Source: Candida dubliniensis CD36
Lineage: Eukaryota > Ascomycota > Pichiomycetes > Serinales > Debaryomycetaceae
NCBI RefSeq assembly: GCF_000026945.1
Contig: NC_012863.1
Location: 1,021,501-1,085,500 of the forward strand
Length of the DNA stretch: 64,000 bases
Direction: 5' to 3'
Every line of letters starts with the position of its first letter. Position 1 is the stretch's first letter. Position numbers and translations under genes: made by a program. Of this stretch, positions 39,307-50,391 are shown in pieces. The notes beneath the pieces are model-generated. The model ran no database searches. It worked only from the letters and a program-made list of their open reading frames with translations, and was not told the DNA's origin.

Positions 39307-41826
39307 ATGGCAACGGGCTATTCCACGGGTGCATCACCTTTTGGTTTGGATGACAATAGTCACAATGATTCAATTCATCATCGTCACCAAAAACAACACA
39401 ACCAGAGCCCTGATTCTTTGGATGTTTATGAACAAGACGATATTGAAATTGAGGATATCATTCAAAAGACATCGCAACTTCACATCAATACTCCCACGTC
39501 AACAAGAATAAAAAACTTTTTCTTCCCCTCATCAAGACGTCACAATGCAAATTCATCGTCACATTCCCCACAATTGAGGGAAGTGTTTATTAAAACCATT
39601 AATCCGCTAATATTAACCGCAATTTCAAGTTTCGTTCGACTTTATCGTATTGACGTGGCCAATAGCGTTGTATGGGACGAAGCACATTTTGGAAAGTTTG
39701 GTTCACAATACCTTAAACGACAGTTTTATTTTGACGTGCATCCACCATTGGGTAAATTGTTAATAGGATTGTCGGGATATTTGGCTGATTACGATGGCAG
39801 TTTTGAATTTGAAAGTTCAAATGTTTATTCTGATAATGTTAATTACGTGTTTATGAGAATTTTCAATTGCTTTTTCGGAATTCTTGTTACACCGTTAGCA
39901 TACAAAACTGCTGTATTACTAGGGTATAACCAGTTTACTTGTTGGTTGATTGCCTTTATGGTAATTTTTGAACAATTGTCTTTGACATTATCAAAGTTTA
40001 TTTTATTGGATTCAATGTTACTATTTTTCACGGTTTTGACAATGTATTGTTTGATTAAAGTACACACTTTAGCTATGGCCCGTGGTGGTAGCAATACCAG
40101 GCCACCATTAACGAAATTGGAAATCAAATGGTTTATTCTAGCTGGTATTTCAATAGGGTGTGTCTGTTCTGTTAAATGGGTAGGATTATTTGTTACAGCT
40201 CTAGTTGGATTTTATACAATTTTTGACTTATGGCTTAAGTTTTATCAAACTTTCGCTATCGACGACAAGTCTCCTAAAAAAATGTCAGTTGGCAGTTATT
40301 TAATTCATTGGGCTGTTAGAATTGTTACATTGATAATTATCCCCATAACAATTTATGTTGCCACTTTTAAAGTACATTTTATGGTATTGAATCATACCGG
40401 GCCTGACGATGGTACCTTATCAACTTTATTACAAGGATCATTAATAGGAAATGATCTACAATCCGGCCCTAGATCAGTGGCTTTTGGGTCATTGGTTACT
40501 ATTAGATCACAAGGATTATCGCCTAATCTTATTCATTCACACCCCCATAACTATCCTCAAGGGTCACAAGAGCAACAAGTAACCACATATGGGTTTAAGG
40601 ACGATAATAATGAGTTTTTGTTTGAGTTTGGTGTTGATGCCGGGTTACGCAATCAACACGCGACATTAGAAAATGGAAATAGTACTGCGAGTGGTGGTGA
40701 GGATGACGATGATGATTATTACCATGTAATAATTCATGATGGTGATACTGTGAGAATCAACCACAAAAACACCGGGTGCTATTTACGAGCCAATGCTGTA
40801 GGTGCTCCTGTGACTTCAAGTAGTTATGAAGTGTCATGTTTTGGTGATGTTGAAAGTAATGATTGGGCAGATGAATGGGTAATAGAAATTCAAACACAAG
40901 ACCAATCACCGGATCCAATTTTCCAGGATGAAGACCGGCTGGAAATACACTCAGTGTCGACTAGTTTCCGATTGAAACACAAACAATTAGGATGCTATTT
41001 GGCTACCACTGGGAAATCGTACCCAGCGTGGGGGTATCAACAGGGTGAAGTTGTTTGCAAATATTCTGTTTTCAGTCGTGATAAAAATACGTGGTGGAAC
41101 ATTGAAAAACATGTTAATGATAAATTGCCATTACCACCAACTGAATATGTGCCACCAAAACCAAAATTCTGGAAAGAGTTTATTCTTTTGAACTACGCCA
41201 TGATGGCATCCAACAATGCCTTGATCCCTGACCCAGACCGATTTGATAAACTCAGTTCTGAGTGGTGGGAATGGCCAATATTGAACACTGGCCTCAGAAT
41301 GAATAGTTGGGGTGACGCCGATATTAAATATTTTCTTTTGGGTAATCCATTGATCACTTGGTTGTCAACAATGGCGTTGATTGCATGTCCCGTTTACTTA
41401 TTGATTGTTGGCATCAAATATCAACGACAATGGATATCATTATCAGCAACAGACGCTAGCAACACCAATTCAGTGAACAAGCAGACATTATCATTACTAT
41501 CGGCTCGAGCATTGCTTCCATTGGCAGGGTGGGTTTTGCATTATGTTCCGTTTATTTTAATGGGAAGAGTCAAGTATCTTCATCATTATGTCCCAGCATT
41601 ATATTTTGCCATCTTTATTGCTGGGTTTATTGTTGATGCCATAGTAAATTTGGATTTTTCTTATCATAACAATAAATTTCAGTATATATTCAAAGTGGTG
41701 ATCTACTCAACGTTATACTTGGTGATTTGCATAAGTTTTTGGTATTTCAAAGATCTTTCTTTTGGTATGGAGGGGTCATCGGTTGCTTTTCGACACTTAC
41801 GACTTTTAGGTTCATGGATGATATAA
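39307..41826 (+). CDS. PMT6: Protein O-mannosyltransferase, PMT2 subfamily
   Basis: 839 residues. Multi-pass ER membrane enzyme. The first lumenal loop carries the catalytic acidic motif in VVWDEAHFGKFGSQYLKRQFYFDVHPPLGKLL. Transmembrane helices follow, then a MIR domain (about residues 380-600: GSLVTIRSQ, HPHNYPQGSQEQQVTTYG, HKNTGCYLRANAV, HKQLGCYLATTG). The C-terminal helices contain MGRVKYLHHYVPALYF. The N-terminal cytosolic tail is His/Gln/Ser-rich. PMTs transfer mannose from dolichyl-phosphate-mannose to Ser/Thr of secreted proteins. The symbol follows the PMT2-like sequence together with synteny. An acidic insert (GGEDDDDDYY) lies in the MIR region. Confidence 0.92.
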   Translation: MATGYSTGASPFGLDDNSHNDSIHHRHQKQHNQSPDSLDVYEQDDIEIEDIIQKTSQLHINTPTSTRIKNFFFPSSRRHNANSSSHSPQLREVFIKTINPLILTAISSFVRLYRIDVANSVVWDEAHFGKFGSQYLKRQFYFDVHPPLGKLLIGLSGYLADYDGSFEFESSNVYSDNVNYVFMRIFNCFFGILVTPLAYKTAVLLGYNQFTCWLIAFMVIFEQLSLTLSKFILLDSMLLFFTVLTMYCLIKVHTLAMARGGSNTRPPLTKLEIKWFILAGISIGCVCSVKWVGLFVTALVGFYTIFDLWLKFYQTFAIDDKSPKKMSVGSYLIHWAVRIVTLIIIPITIYVATFKVHFMVLNHTGPDDGTLSTLLQGSLIGNDLQSGPRSVAFGSLVTIRSQGLSPNLIHSHPHNYPQGSQEQQVTTYGFKDDNNEFLFEFGVDAGLRNQHATLENGNSTASGGEDDDDDYYHVIIHDGDTVRINHKNTGCYLRANAVGAPVTSSSYEVSCFGDVESNDWADEWVIEIQTQDQSPDPIFQDEDRLEIHSVSTSFRLKHKQLGCYLATTGKSYPAWGYQQGEVVCKYSVFSRDKNTWWNIEKHVNDKLPLPPTEYVPPKPKFWKEFILLNYAMMASNNALIPDPDRFDKLSSEWWEWPILNTGLRMNSWGDADIKYFLLGNPLITWLSTMALIACPVYLLIVGIKYQRQWISLSATDASNTNSVNKQTLSLLSARALLPLAGWVLHYVPFILMGRVKYLHHYVPALYFAIFIAGFIVDAIVNLDFSYHNNKFQYIFKVVIYSTLYLVICISFWYFKDLSFGMEGSSVAFRHLRLLGSWMI

Positions 41827-44622
41827 TTTATAGATACTATAACAAAGCATGCTAGTTCGTGTAGAAAAGTTTTTTAGTTATTTATTCTGTACAGACAATT
41901 GAATAGAGAAAACGCGTCTAAGACTTTGTCCTATATGAAACAGTCTAATTTCAGGTTGTTTTTAGATTCAAAATATTTTGTCTATTTACTATTTTGATGT
42001 GGTTTAATGTTTAGAATACGAATGAAATTCGAGGTTTCTTTAGAAATTGATTTAATTAATATATTATTAGACTTTCACATTCAGTCTGTCTGGACGACAT
42101 TCTTTACTTGTGGACCCGACTGTATGACAAATACCACCATCGTATCAACTTCTTTCGATTCTTTAGCTAGAAACTTGATTGATTGCAATCACTGGTGTCT
42201 AGGTCTCCCTTTTGATTCTGTTAATAATCATATATAGTGAGGAGTATTTGCACAAATTCGTTGTCTAAAATTCTGATTAGCATTTAGAGTAAGAAAAGGA
42301 CTAAACCGTTTCTAAGTTTGATTAGAGCTTCTAATCATCATTCTACAACTAGATTCGTATAACAATAAAGATCGTTTTATTATACTATTCAGCTAGACCT
42401 ATATACTGTTAGTATGACTCTGCCTGGGTTTAATATCCAGCACAAAGTAAATCTCACGACGGAGAATATTAAATCTGTCATCAAAATGAGATACCTCAGC
42501 CTAGCAATTTCGTATATGATACCAAAGGAAAACATCAAGTTATTGAAAGGTCCAAGGTCATTATTGGAAAAGCGGTGTCAATTATTATGGAATTAACACT
42601 GGATGGGACGTAAAACATAGTGTTATCATCCTGTTAAAAATGTATCGATTCTTTGGAAACTAATGTTGTCGACGATTTTTTTTTATCACTGTTTGAAAAC
42701 GATCAATGCTTCAATAATCTAATTCCGATATTCTTGTTTCACGCGTAGTTCTTTCTTATTCCAGATAATTGCACAAATTAGGAATGTTCTTGTTCTTGTT
42801 GTGGAGGATGAAACGTTTGAGACCGATATTTTAACCCGCATATAGATAGAGAAAACAAGGAAACCCAACATGCGCACGCAATGGACCACACTCTTAACTT
42901 ATCGCATCTGTTGCTGGCACTTCTACAAAAGCCCAAGTCATAATTCATCTGTAAATGTGGCCGAAAAGAACAACGCTTACGGTGTTATCAAAATTGTAGA
43001 TATAGATATAGTGATAGTGATAACAATTGTAGTAGTAGTAAATAGACGATGATGGTGGGTATTATATATTACACAAAATCAAAGTATTATTTTGTGTATT
43101 GTTTCATATTGAATTTTTCAACCATTATTATTTTCGCAGCATTTTCACCTGAAACAAACCAAAAGAACAAAAAGATGAAGAATATGTTTTCTTTCTGGTG
43201 AAAAAAAAAAAAAAATACAATGTCCTTAAAATTCTAATTATAGATTGGAGTTGCTTTTGCTAAAATTTGTTAGATATTCAGCTCCCTAAGTTGTACGTCT
43301 TTAAGCCCTAGCTATTGTCGTGATAAGGGCATTATCTCCAATATTGTTTGCTTAGGATAGACGCCAAGTATGATATTATAATGTAATGTGCTGGGACTAA
43401 TTCAAACTCCCAAAAGAGTAAAAATCATGATAATTGTTGCAGCAATGTTGTTGTTATATCTCTCAGAAGAAGGGCAAGAAAAAGAGATATAAAAAAAAAA
43501 GACTGCGAATCAACGGTTCTAGGCTCTTTGTAGTACAAATATGTTCTAGCCTCCTCTTCCTCTTCCTCTCCTTTGTACCTTTTTGAAATCCAGTTTTGTC
43601 ACTCTTTTTGGCCCTAAATTCTTTGTTATACATTTAAAATTCAGTTAGGGATTCTCTGTCCCCCCTGTCCCCCCCCCCTTATTGCTAAAGAAAAAATATT
43701 ACGGGGCTAGTGAGTAAATGTGAACAAGATATAATTGTTCTGCATAACCCTATTCAAATGCAGATTAAAATGTTGTTATTGTTCACGCATCATGTTGCCT
43801 TTTCCCAAATGATATAGTTTAGTACTAAACTTGGTGTTGTTCCCCCCCCTACACCTTTTATTCCCATAGTCCTTATGTAAAACAGTAGCCAACTCGTTCC
43901 TAAATTCATCGATAATAATAATAGTAGAGCTTGACGCAGAATAATTGCCTATTAACGCCTCATTTATCTTGCTTCTATTGTTTGTTTATTTGGTTGGTTT
44001 TTGATTTTCACCACCGTGTATCGTTTTTTCTCTCCCTGTTACTAGATTTGTATGCTGTTGCTATTTACAGTTATAAGTCATCATAATGATGATGATCGCC
44101 CATCACGTAAAGTGGGCTCTTTTTTTATTTTTTTGTTGTAGTGTTTCATCAGTTTCCGTTTTTTCTTTTTAATATTTTTTTTTTTTTTTGAAAGTGTTTC
44201 ATGACGAGTATTTTAAAAACCCCAAGAGAATTGTATTTTTATAATTATACAACCAACATTATGGCGTATATATATATATATGGCAATTCTCTGTTTGTTT
44301 TATGCTCATTCGTTGATTCTTCATCTTCTTTTTTTTTATTATATCTAGTGATAATAATAATTTTGTTGTCTCGTCATCTTCAAGTTACGCAACTTCATTG
44401 TTTTGAGATTCATTATTAGTTCTTTGTTTCAGACTATTGTTACTTGTATTAATTTCCTAATCATTCCTCCTTTCACCCACAAAACCTTAATCAACAGTTT
44501 ATTTCTTGCATCTTTAAAACATTTTAGATTTGATTTTCCATTGTTAGTTTCCCTTTCTTAGTTTAGGCATATATATATATATATATACATACAAATTTGC
44601 ACCAAATACTATCACACTTCCA
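41827..44622. other. 2.8 kb gene-free region
   Basis: Begins with the PMT6 3' end, holds an LTR-like copy (41888-42129), and otherwise seems to be a long promoter for the 44623 gene. Homopolymer C-runs occur at about 43661-43678 and 43847-43852, AT dinucleotide tracts at about 44270-44280 and 44571-44586, and many T-runs. Small ORFs (60-77 codons) have no recognisable motif. Promoters this long are common for regulated genes in Candida. Confidence 0.55.
41888..42129 (-). mobile_element. LTR-like remnant, copy C
   Basis: On the minus strand it starts TGTCATACAGTCGGGTCCAC. It shares the CCAGACAGACTGAA block (42081-42094) and about 80% identity over 56 bp with copy B at 20286. The far boundary (CA at about 41888) is tentative. 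It lies about 60 bp beyond the PMT6 stop codon. No internal element genes. Confidence 0.5.
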
Positions 44623-47187
44623 ATGAATGTTGATTTAACACAATATAAAAACAGGCCCAACACCAAAAGTAACAATAATTTCGACGACAACAATTTTACT
44701 GACGACGAAGACGACATTAATAGTAACACCACAATTAGTACCAGTATAAGTACTAGCACCAAAGAAGTTAAAAACACTGGCCAAAATCAACGTCAGTTAT
44801 ACACCACAACTAATAATCCAGGAGTGTCATTAGAATCGACTACTTGCCCATCCTTAGCAACAACGTCTTCGGATAACACCACTAATTCAGACTACAACTA
44901 TTTATCTGCCCCTGAACTGACCCTGGTACCTCCAAATACTACCACTTCCGACAATAATCCACCCTCAAATTGGATAAAAGCTAACCCTCCTCCAAAGTTA
45001 GCATCATTACCCATAGATATCCCATTACAGATCAAGGAAGTTGCACCTGGGGACGCATCATTTAGTTCGAGTGATTCAGAAGAGTATAGGAATAGTTATC
45101 CGAACAATCTGACTTATAATCAACCAGCCAATTTTGCCATGGTTTATAATAATGCTCAATTAAGACGTCAACAGCAGAATATTTTATTGAATCAACAGCA
45201 ACACCAGCAACAGCAACAGCAATTACAACAACAGCAGCAGCAACAGCAACAACAGCAACGACAAGCAATGTTGTTATCACCAGCCAGAGATTATAATACC
45301 CTTAGGTATCTTGCTAATAAAAAAGTTGATTCGCCCATGTCGGATGAGTTTTTCTTCCAGGATAATTTGGCTCTGGATGTGAAATTTCAATATCAACAAA
45401 GTATTATAGAATTTTTAAATTATATCATTGGCAAATATAAGGAGATGGAACAAGGGATAAATTCATATACCGATTGGTGGAATGTTTATACATTCAAGAG
45501 ACAAACTTTGGATAATTTAATCCATATTGCTCAAGGATTTAAAGCAATGATTATTAGTATTCTAAAACAATTAAGTTTAAATAGTGGGATAATTGGAAAT
45601 GGCTCACAGAGTAAGAATAAAGCATTTACACAGAATTCTTTGGATCCTTCTTATATTAATACCAACATGACTACTACTAATGATGATGATGATGATTTGA
45701 TAAATTATAATGTTTTCCAATTTGTTTATAATTGTTCGATTGAAAATGTTAATGTTGGAAATTTGATTAATTGTTCATTATTTACCAATACATTCAAGTT
45801 TAATTTGTTGAGCTATTATTATAAATTGAATTATCTTTTGATCAACGTTAAAGATCAAAAAAATTGGTTAGTGATCCCCATGGAAATATGGTATAAATTG
45901 CCCTCATTTATTAAAATCATTAATGATAATTTAACTAAGATCAACAAACCAATGACGAGAGATTTAGAAATCACTTTGGTGAAATTGAATTCAATTACTT
46001 GTAAATTCCCCACCGTTGATAATTTGAAAAAAACAGATCCTATAGGATCTTGGCATGATTTTGAAAAAATCAATCGATTGTTGACTGAAAAATTCCCAGA
46101 TTATACTGAACATGGCCATATTCAAGAATTCCCTGATTATATGCCTCGTCCATTATCATCATCCAATGATATTAAAATCATTCATATGAAAAGGGTTGCT
46201 GCACCACCTAGACGAATTGAAAGTGGCTCTCTAACCATTAAAAATATCGCCAACAACAACAACAACAACAATAGTAATAACAACAGCAACAGCAACAACA
46301 ATTCGCAGCCGGAAAAACTAGGTCGAGCAACATCTTTGAAAAGATCAATAAGTAAAATTGTTAAACGAAGTTTGTCAACTAATGATGCAAATAATAAGGA
46401 AAGAGAAGATATTCCCGATCAGAGTCCAGCAGCTAAATTAGAAACAAATACTCCCAAGCACCCACCACAAAGACATCAGTCATTACAAGAGCATTTGAAG
46501 AATCAACAACTGGTAAAGACTCCTAAACGAGAAGATTTGGTACTATCAAAGTCGCCAAATAAGCCATGTCCATTGCCACCACAACCAAGTATCAAACCAA
46601 CAATTGCTCGATATCGATCGATAAACGGTAAAAAAGCATCCATTAAAAAAGTTGACAATTCAGCTATTCAATACCAATTGGATTGTTTGGTGCAGTTTCG
46701 TAAACGCTTATTTCAAATTGGTCCTCAATTATTGGAATTCTTGAATTTGCAATTGAATTATTGTAAATCATGGGAATCGTTAATTGACGAGCAACAACAA
46801 CAATATCAGCAAAATGGAAATATGCACGTTAATAATGACCCATATATCAAATCAATCTATCAATCTTTTCATGAAAAATTATTAAATCAAATTGAATTCA
46901 CTAAACTGACAATTATTTTACATATTGCTGATAGATTGATTATCCCTATTGATGAGTGTCTTAAACTATGTGATCAAGGTAAAGGTGATCCAGTTAATGT
47001 TAATAAATTTATGGAATTAATTGTTTCTCAATATAACAAATTGTATAGACAATGGTTGGAAGGAATAATTGGGTCAAATAGTATTAAGGAATACCAAGAT
47101 TTGTGTAATAAAATTGGTAAACCCAATGGAGAAGATATCATTCAATATTATAATCAGTTAACTAAATTGAAAAGTTTGGTTATGTGA
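44623..47187 (+). CDS. Large low-complexity protein of unknown function
   Basis: 854 residues; I do not recognise the family. The N-terminal about 240 residues are disordered, with Asn/Thr/Ser-rich stretches and a polyglutamine tract (about residues 177-213). Residues about 244-310 look folded (EFFFQDNLALDVKFQYQQSI, then DWWNVYTFKRQTL). A second ordered region spans about 360-530 and a third, helical one about 690-850 (QLDCLVQFRKRLFQIGPQLLEFL and YNKLYRQWLEGIIGS). Between them lie a polyasparagine run and a basic patch (SLKRSISKIVKRSLS). No signal peptide or membrane span. Alternating helical blocks and phospho-site-like serine runs would fit a cytoskeletal, polarity or signalling scaffold, but that is conjecture. 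Confidence 0.85.
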   Translation: MNVDLTQYKNRPNTKSNNNFDDNNFTDDEDDINSNTTISTSISTSTKEVKNTGQNQRQLYTTTNNPGVSLESTTCPSLATTSSDNTTNSDYNYLSAPELTLVPPNTTTSDNNPPSNWIKANPPPKLASLPIDIPLQIKEVAPGDASFSSSDSEEYRNSYPNNLTYNQPANFAMVYNNAQLRRQQQNILLNQQQHQQQQQQLQQQQQQQQQQQRQAMLLSPARDYNTLRYLANKKVDSPMSDEFFFQDNLALDVKFQYQQSIIEFLNYIIGKYKEMEQGINSYTDWWNVYTFKRQTLDNLIHIAQGFKAMIISILKQLSLNSGIIGNGSQSKNKAFTQNSLDPSYINTNMTTTNDDDDDLINYNVFQFVYNCSIENVNVGNLINCSLFTNTFKFNLLSYYYKLNYLLINVKDQKNWLVIPMEIWYKLPSFIKIINDNLTKINKPMTRDLEITLVKLNSITCKFPTVDNLKKTDPIGSWHDFEKINRLLTEKFPDYTEHGHIQEFPDYMPRPLSSSNDIKIIHMKRVAAPPRRIESGSLTIKNIANNNNNNNSNNNSNSNNNSQPEKLGRATSLKRSISKIVKRSLSTNDANNKEREDIPDQSPAAKLETNTPKHPPQRHQSLQEHLKNQQLVKTPKREDLVLSKSPNKPCPLPPQPSIKPTIARYRSINGKKASIKKVDNSAIQYQLDCLVQFRKRLFQIGPQLLEFLNLQLNYCKSWESLIDEQQQQYQQNGNMHVNNDPYIKSIYQSFHEKLLNQIEFTKLTIILHIADRLIIPIDECLKLCDQGKGDPVNVNKFMELIVSQYNKLYRQWLEGIIGSNSIKEYQDLCNKIGKPNGEDIIQYYNQLTKLKSLVM

Positions 47188-50100
47188 TTTGGGTGGGCAA
47201 GGACCAAAAACTTTATAATATATAAATATAGACAAATACTTTTGGTTTGGTAAGTTAGTGCCGATGTTAAACAGTTCTAACTATTAGCTCAGCTTATTTT
47301 TTAATGTGTATATCTAATTAATAAAATTGTAATTGTATTATTGTTGAAAGGTCGATCAGTTATGAGGCTGTATCAGTGAACGAGGATTTGGAGTTCTTCG
47401 GGGTATATGGATGGAATATATACTGTAGGAGACGGTCATGTTCTTCATACAACCGAGTATAAATGTGAATCTACAATGTAGTTAGGTTGTTTTCTATTTC
47501 CATTTTTTACAAACAACAACAAGTTGGTAATGGTTTAACGAACCTTTTTATTAACAAAAATTTTTCTCTCAGAATTTTACCAAAAAACGAACAAAATGAA
47601 ACAAATGAAATACAACTTGGAACACATTGACTCATAGTCATGGATCCAACATGAACTTAGAGGGATGTTGAATCTGTATAGTAACGGTATCTAGCTGGAC
47701 AATTACATTACAAAGTGTCTTGTGCTAAAGTTAACTTTTTCTCTGTTTGTACTAATACCAATGCCGAGCCCAGATCATAGGTGGAGTACTGAGGTTGGGG
47801 TTCTGGGAAACAGAATTTGACTTGTTACCCTTTGCTCTGGCACTGGCACTAGCCCTTGTTGGCGCTAGAGATGGTACAAGTTTTGGCAACCAGCACAACC
47901 GTACCCCCAGGACTGGATCAAACCGTCGTAGTGGCGATTCTCGTGCCGCCACTTTGTACCTAACGCCCTGCTTATGAGAGATGCGCTGCACTAAGAGAAG
48001 AGTTTCGAATCCGTGGATCACCAACTACGTCTTCCTCGGACCTACTCCTTCCTCCCAAATAGCACCATTCATGGCATCGTATCTCCTATCCCCCAGAATA
48101 TCGTATCCTATACATACTATACAAGCAATATATATCAAGAGCTTTTAAACTGACAGACAAGGTTTTATAATCATCTTTTGAAGACCAGCATAATACAACA
48201 GCAACTTATTAATTGTTTTTGATTTTTACTATTGTCTTTCAGTTGACATTTAAATAATATAACATCTTTTATGAATTATTTGGAAAAACATCAGTAATAT
48301 AATGACTCAATAGCAAACGCAAAAACGTGTTTCAATTATGATAGCAGTTTCAGCGTGTAACGTCAATTTGTAGACAAGTTTATATTTAATGTTTGATCGG
48401 ATAGTTTTATGGGTAATTGGATCTTTGTTTGATTGGATTGGTCAGTCTTAATTTCTTTTTGACGAGAATTTATCACAAGAAATAGTAGTATCAATTTCAA
48501 CATCTACTTTGTTAGCCATATAGCATAATAGCCTAATTATGTATCCTTTTTTTGAGCAATTTCTGATCTATTATTCATATTCTCATTATTCTTGATTAGT
48601 TTTTTAATCCCATAAAAATACTCCAACAAGCATCTATGTAAAATACGAGGTTCCAACTTTCTTAATTAATGAAATGGATTTTGGAATTTGATCTTAAAGC
48701 AGAAAAGAAAAGTGATAAAGTAGCAAAAGAAAAAGACCAAGGCGCAATAAGCTATTGATATGCTTCCACAAATTCTTCTCACAAATATACGTGGTCGTGT
48801 GAAAATGCAAAATTATGTTGGTTGCAAAATCGTATGAAGAAGAATCTCAATAATGTATAATTACCAAAACTAAGAAGATGAACAGTACAGCCCAAAAAAA
48901 TGACAATTAGGAAATAGAGAGGAAGCAAGAATCCCATAGGATAAATAATATAATAAACTAAACTTGAAAAATAAATTAACTCCTCAATAGAGAAAGCTCT
49001 GAAAAAAACATGTTCTATACAACTCCACCTCACTCCCCCCACCCCTTTCAAAAATAATTCAAATCAAATGATCTAGATCCTGGTAGACTTATTCAAACTA
49101 TGGCCATTGCAGAGTAAAAACAAATTTTGAACACAATCTGAAGACACTATATTTGGAGCATATATAAGATCGTACTGATAAAAATAACAATTTACATCAT
49201 CATGCCACTATTGGTCGTAAAGGATTGTTAAAAATCACAAAGGGAAAACAAGTTTATTGTGAATCACCAGAAGTTAAAAGATGAAATGGTAAGCGGCTCA
49301 AAATTAATTACCCGAATCAGCAATGAGAGAATTTTTTTTTTAAATGTCTTGTGATAAAAAGAAAAAGAAAAAAAGAGTTCGTGCCGGCCAGATCAAAAAT
49401 TGAAAAATTTAGAATAGTTATCAATGAACTCATTGGTCATTTACACGGTAACTTCTTAGAATAGATCAGTTGGTTTATTCTGATAGTATAGTGTATGTAG
49501 TAAATGATATGAAATGGAATCTGGATTAATTGACGTGAACTAGCAATTTAAAAATAGGGAAGCAAAAAAATTAGACATGAAATTACTTTAAACATCGAGA
49601 AACTTGAGAATACCTTAGATATTGATAGAGCAATAAAAGAATATATATAAGTAGTAGTACAATTGCTCTTGCCGAAGAATTTGATTGAAAATTACTATAT
49701 CTGACTTAACCTTTTTTTTTATTTTTATTTTTGTACATTAAACTTATCATAATAAAGCAAGAATTCCCTATTCAAGGCAAGTTAAATGAACAAAAGAATG
49801 AAAAATCAAATAAAAAAATTCAAAGCAAATAAAAGTATATTTTATAGAATTTAAATAATCAACAACAACAACAACAGATCAATTCATTTACAACTAAAAG
49901 AATTAGTACAGCACATAGAATGAAAACCCATTTACACTGCATTAATATCGTCTCATTATTTTTAAAAAACAAATTGTTATTGATTTGATTGAAAAAAAAA
50001 AAATAATTTCATTTGATATATTTTCCGTCAAATTTAACACGACTATTAATTATTAATATTATTTTTATTTCCACAGTTTGCTGTCTCTCTCTCTTTGATA

Positions 50101-50391
50101 AAGGCATTAATTTATTTATTATTATAACTTTTCGATTTTTAAAGTGTACAAGTTCCACTCTCTCTCTCTTTTTTTTTTTCCTTTCCTTCCTTTCCCTTTC
50201 CCTTCTTTTTTTTTTTTTTTTCTTTTTATTTTATTTTATTTCATTCTATTTTATACTAACTTTTTTTGTTGCCATCGACGAATCCATATCCTTATCTAAT
50301 CTTTAATAGATTTAGTTTTCACTATTCAATTCATCATCAACAACATCATCCATAGTATTTATTTGAATTCAACATTTAAATTTCCATAATC
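47188..50391. other. 3.2 kb region without protein genes
   Basis: Contains a GC-rich RNA-like island at 47750-48060. It ends in a pyrimidine-rich stretch (50160-50225) just upstream of RTN1, with CTCTCT and long T-runs. The minus-strand ORF at 48779-49051 begins at a non-AUG codon and looks incidental. Outside the island I see nothing to support a gene. Confidence 0.55.
47750..48060. ncRNA. Candidate structured RNA gene, possibly SRP RNA or another Pol III RNA
   Basis: About 300 bp stand out as a GC-rich island in very AT-rich surroundings, with short self-complementary stretches such as GGTAC/GTACC within 47870-47915. A tRNA B-box-like sequence GTTTCGAATCC lies at 48002-48012 on the plus strand; its core is palindromic, so it reads fairly well on both strands. 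For a minus-strand transcript there is a TATATAT at about 48129-48136 and an A6 run (T6 terminator) at about 47584-47589. That would give about 520 nt, the size of yeast SRP RNA. I could not find the SRP helix-8 motif with confidence, so the identity is open. No tRNA fold is present. The 90-codon ORF across it is probably a by-product of the GC content. Confidence 0.45.

Noticed and set aside
47752..48024. 90-codon minus-strand ORF across the GC-rich island, with Ala/Arg-rich segment
   Set aside because: GC-rich RNA-like DNA produces such frames in several registers; a structured RNA explains the region better.
47930..48030. tRNA gene around the B-box-like sequence
   Set aside because: The bases flanking TTCGAAT do not form a T stem and no acceptor or anticodon stems fit.
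48779..49051. 90-codon minus-strand hydrophobic ORF
   Set aside because: Non-AUG first codon, Phe/Leu/Tyr-rich as expected from AT-rich DNA read in the T-rich sense, no motif.
50160..50225. Pyrimidine tract (CTCTCT and CCTTTCC runs) as a special element
   Set aside because: Such tracts are common in Candida promoters and it sits immediately upstream of the well-expressed RTN1.
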